Source: Aestuariivirga sp. (GTDB taxonomy: Bacteria > Pseudomonadota > Alphaproteobacteria > Rhizobiales > Aestuariivirgaceae). Taken from it: a DNA stretch of 5,011 bases. The translations under genes were made by a program, and so were the position numbers. Below, in pieces: positions 4,845-5,011 of the stretch (the stretch's first letter is position 1; the number at the start of each line of letters is the position of its first letter). The notes beneath the pieces are model-generated. The model was not told the DNA's origin. It did no database searches and saw nothing but the letters and a program-made list of their open reading frames with translations. Location of the stretch: NCBI GenBank assembly GCA_020252385.1, contig JADCDC010000354.1, positions 1-5,011 on the forward strand, in the 5' to 3' direction.

Positions 4845-5011
4845 ATGAAGACCCTGACCACCACCGTCCTTCTCAGCGTGATGTTTCTCTCGGCCGGCGC
4901 CTTCGCCAGCGGAAACCGCGGCGTCGGACCCCTGCCGGCGGTCCAGTCCAAGCCGGAGAATGTCACGGTTGTCCCAAAGACCAGCGCCTGGCCGCCCGTC
5001 GGGAACATCTC
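4845..5011 (+). CDS. Small exported protein, probable divergent third member (3' partial)
   Basis: The frame is open from ATG 4845 to the window end (55 full codons). GGAGA lies 8 nt upstream. Residues 1-21 form a clear signal peptide: MKTLTTT, hydrophobic VLLSVMFLSAG, and an Ala-Phe-Ala cleavage site. The mature part begins SGNRGVGPLP. Residues 41-55 (TVVPKTSAWPPVGNI) align without gaps to residues 37-51 of the protein at 4031 with seven of 15 identical (T, V, K, S, P, G, I). The first Glu and Asn of the core are lost, and the visible part is not acidic. Whether the two cysteines follow cannot be seen. It could be a third, diverged copy, or an unrelated exported peptide with a chance match. 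Function unknown. Confidence 0.72.
   Translation, partial: MKTLTTTVLLSVMFLSAGAFASGNRGVGPLPAVQSKPENVTVVPKTSAWPPVGNI

Noticed and set aside
1..5011. CRISPR array, tRNA, rRNA, insertion sequence or phage genes
   Set aside because: No regularly spaced repeats, no tRNA-like arms, and no transposase or integrase motifs seen in reading both strands.

Overview
The window is high-GC chromosomal DNA from an alphaproteobacterium. The clade is inferred from the S21 protein sequence (start region QVVVRDNN and KLRGHYEKPSEKKAREK), from two short DUF465/YdcH-type coiled-coil genes placed next to purEK, and from the GC-rich codon use. Genus cannot be read from the sequence. No tRNA, rRNA, CRISPR array, insertion sequence, integrase or phage gene is visible.

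Layout. (1) Positions 2-1258, plus strand: the C-terminal ~90% of an amidase-signature hydrolase, whose 5' end lies outside the window. (2) Positions 1259-1784: two DUF465/YdcH-like small proteins in divergent orientation. The minus-strand one abuts the amidase stop with no gap. The plus-strand one leads the purine operon. The 133-bp divergent spacer holds a perfect 8+8 bp inverted repeat. (3) Positions 1799-3375: purE and purK, which carry out the two-step carboxylation of AIR to CAIR in purine synthesis, with an ATGA stop/start overlap. (4) Positions 3457-3717: rpsU (ribosomal protein S21), which must start at a TTG codon and is closed by a strong intrinsic terminator. (5) Positions 3718-5011: a separate zone of very small, individually transcribed genes for exported peptides of about 66 residues. 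Two are complete (4031-4231 and 4488-4691) and a third is cut by the window end (from 4845).

The most interesting part is zone 5. The first two peptides are clear paralogues. Each has a signal peptide, then a conserved core (ET[IV][IV]EKN, FP, GP, VE) and two cysteines in C-x4-C spacing. The third keeps only a faint version of the core. The first two genes have their own ribosome binding site and a perfect 10-bp hairpin terminator, and they share an exact 14-nt sequence between stop and terminator. They therefore look like duplicated one-gene cassettes. I do not recognise this family; its function is unknown.

The left half (purEK, S21, DUF465) is ordinary housekeeping DNA, apart from a few regulatory palindromes noted below.
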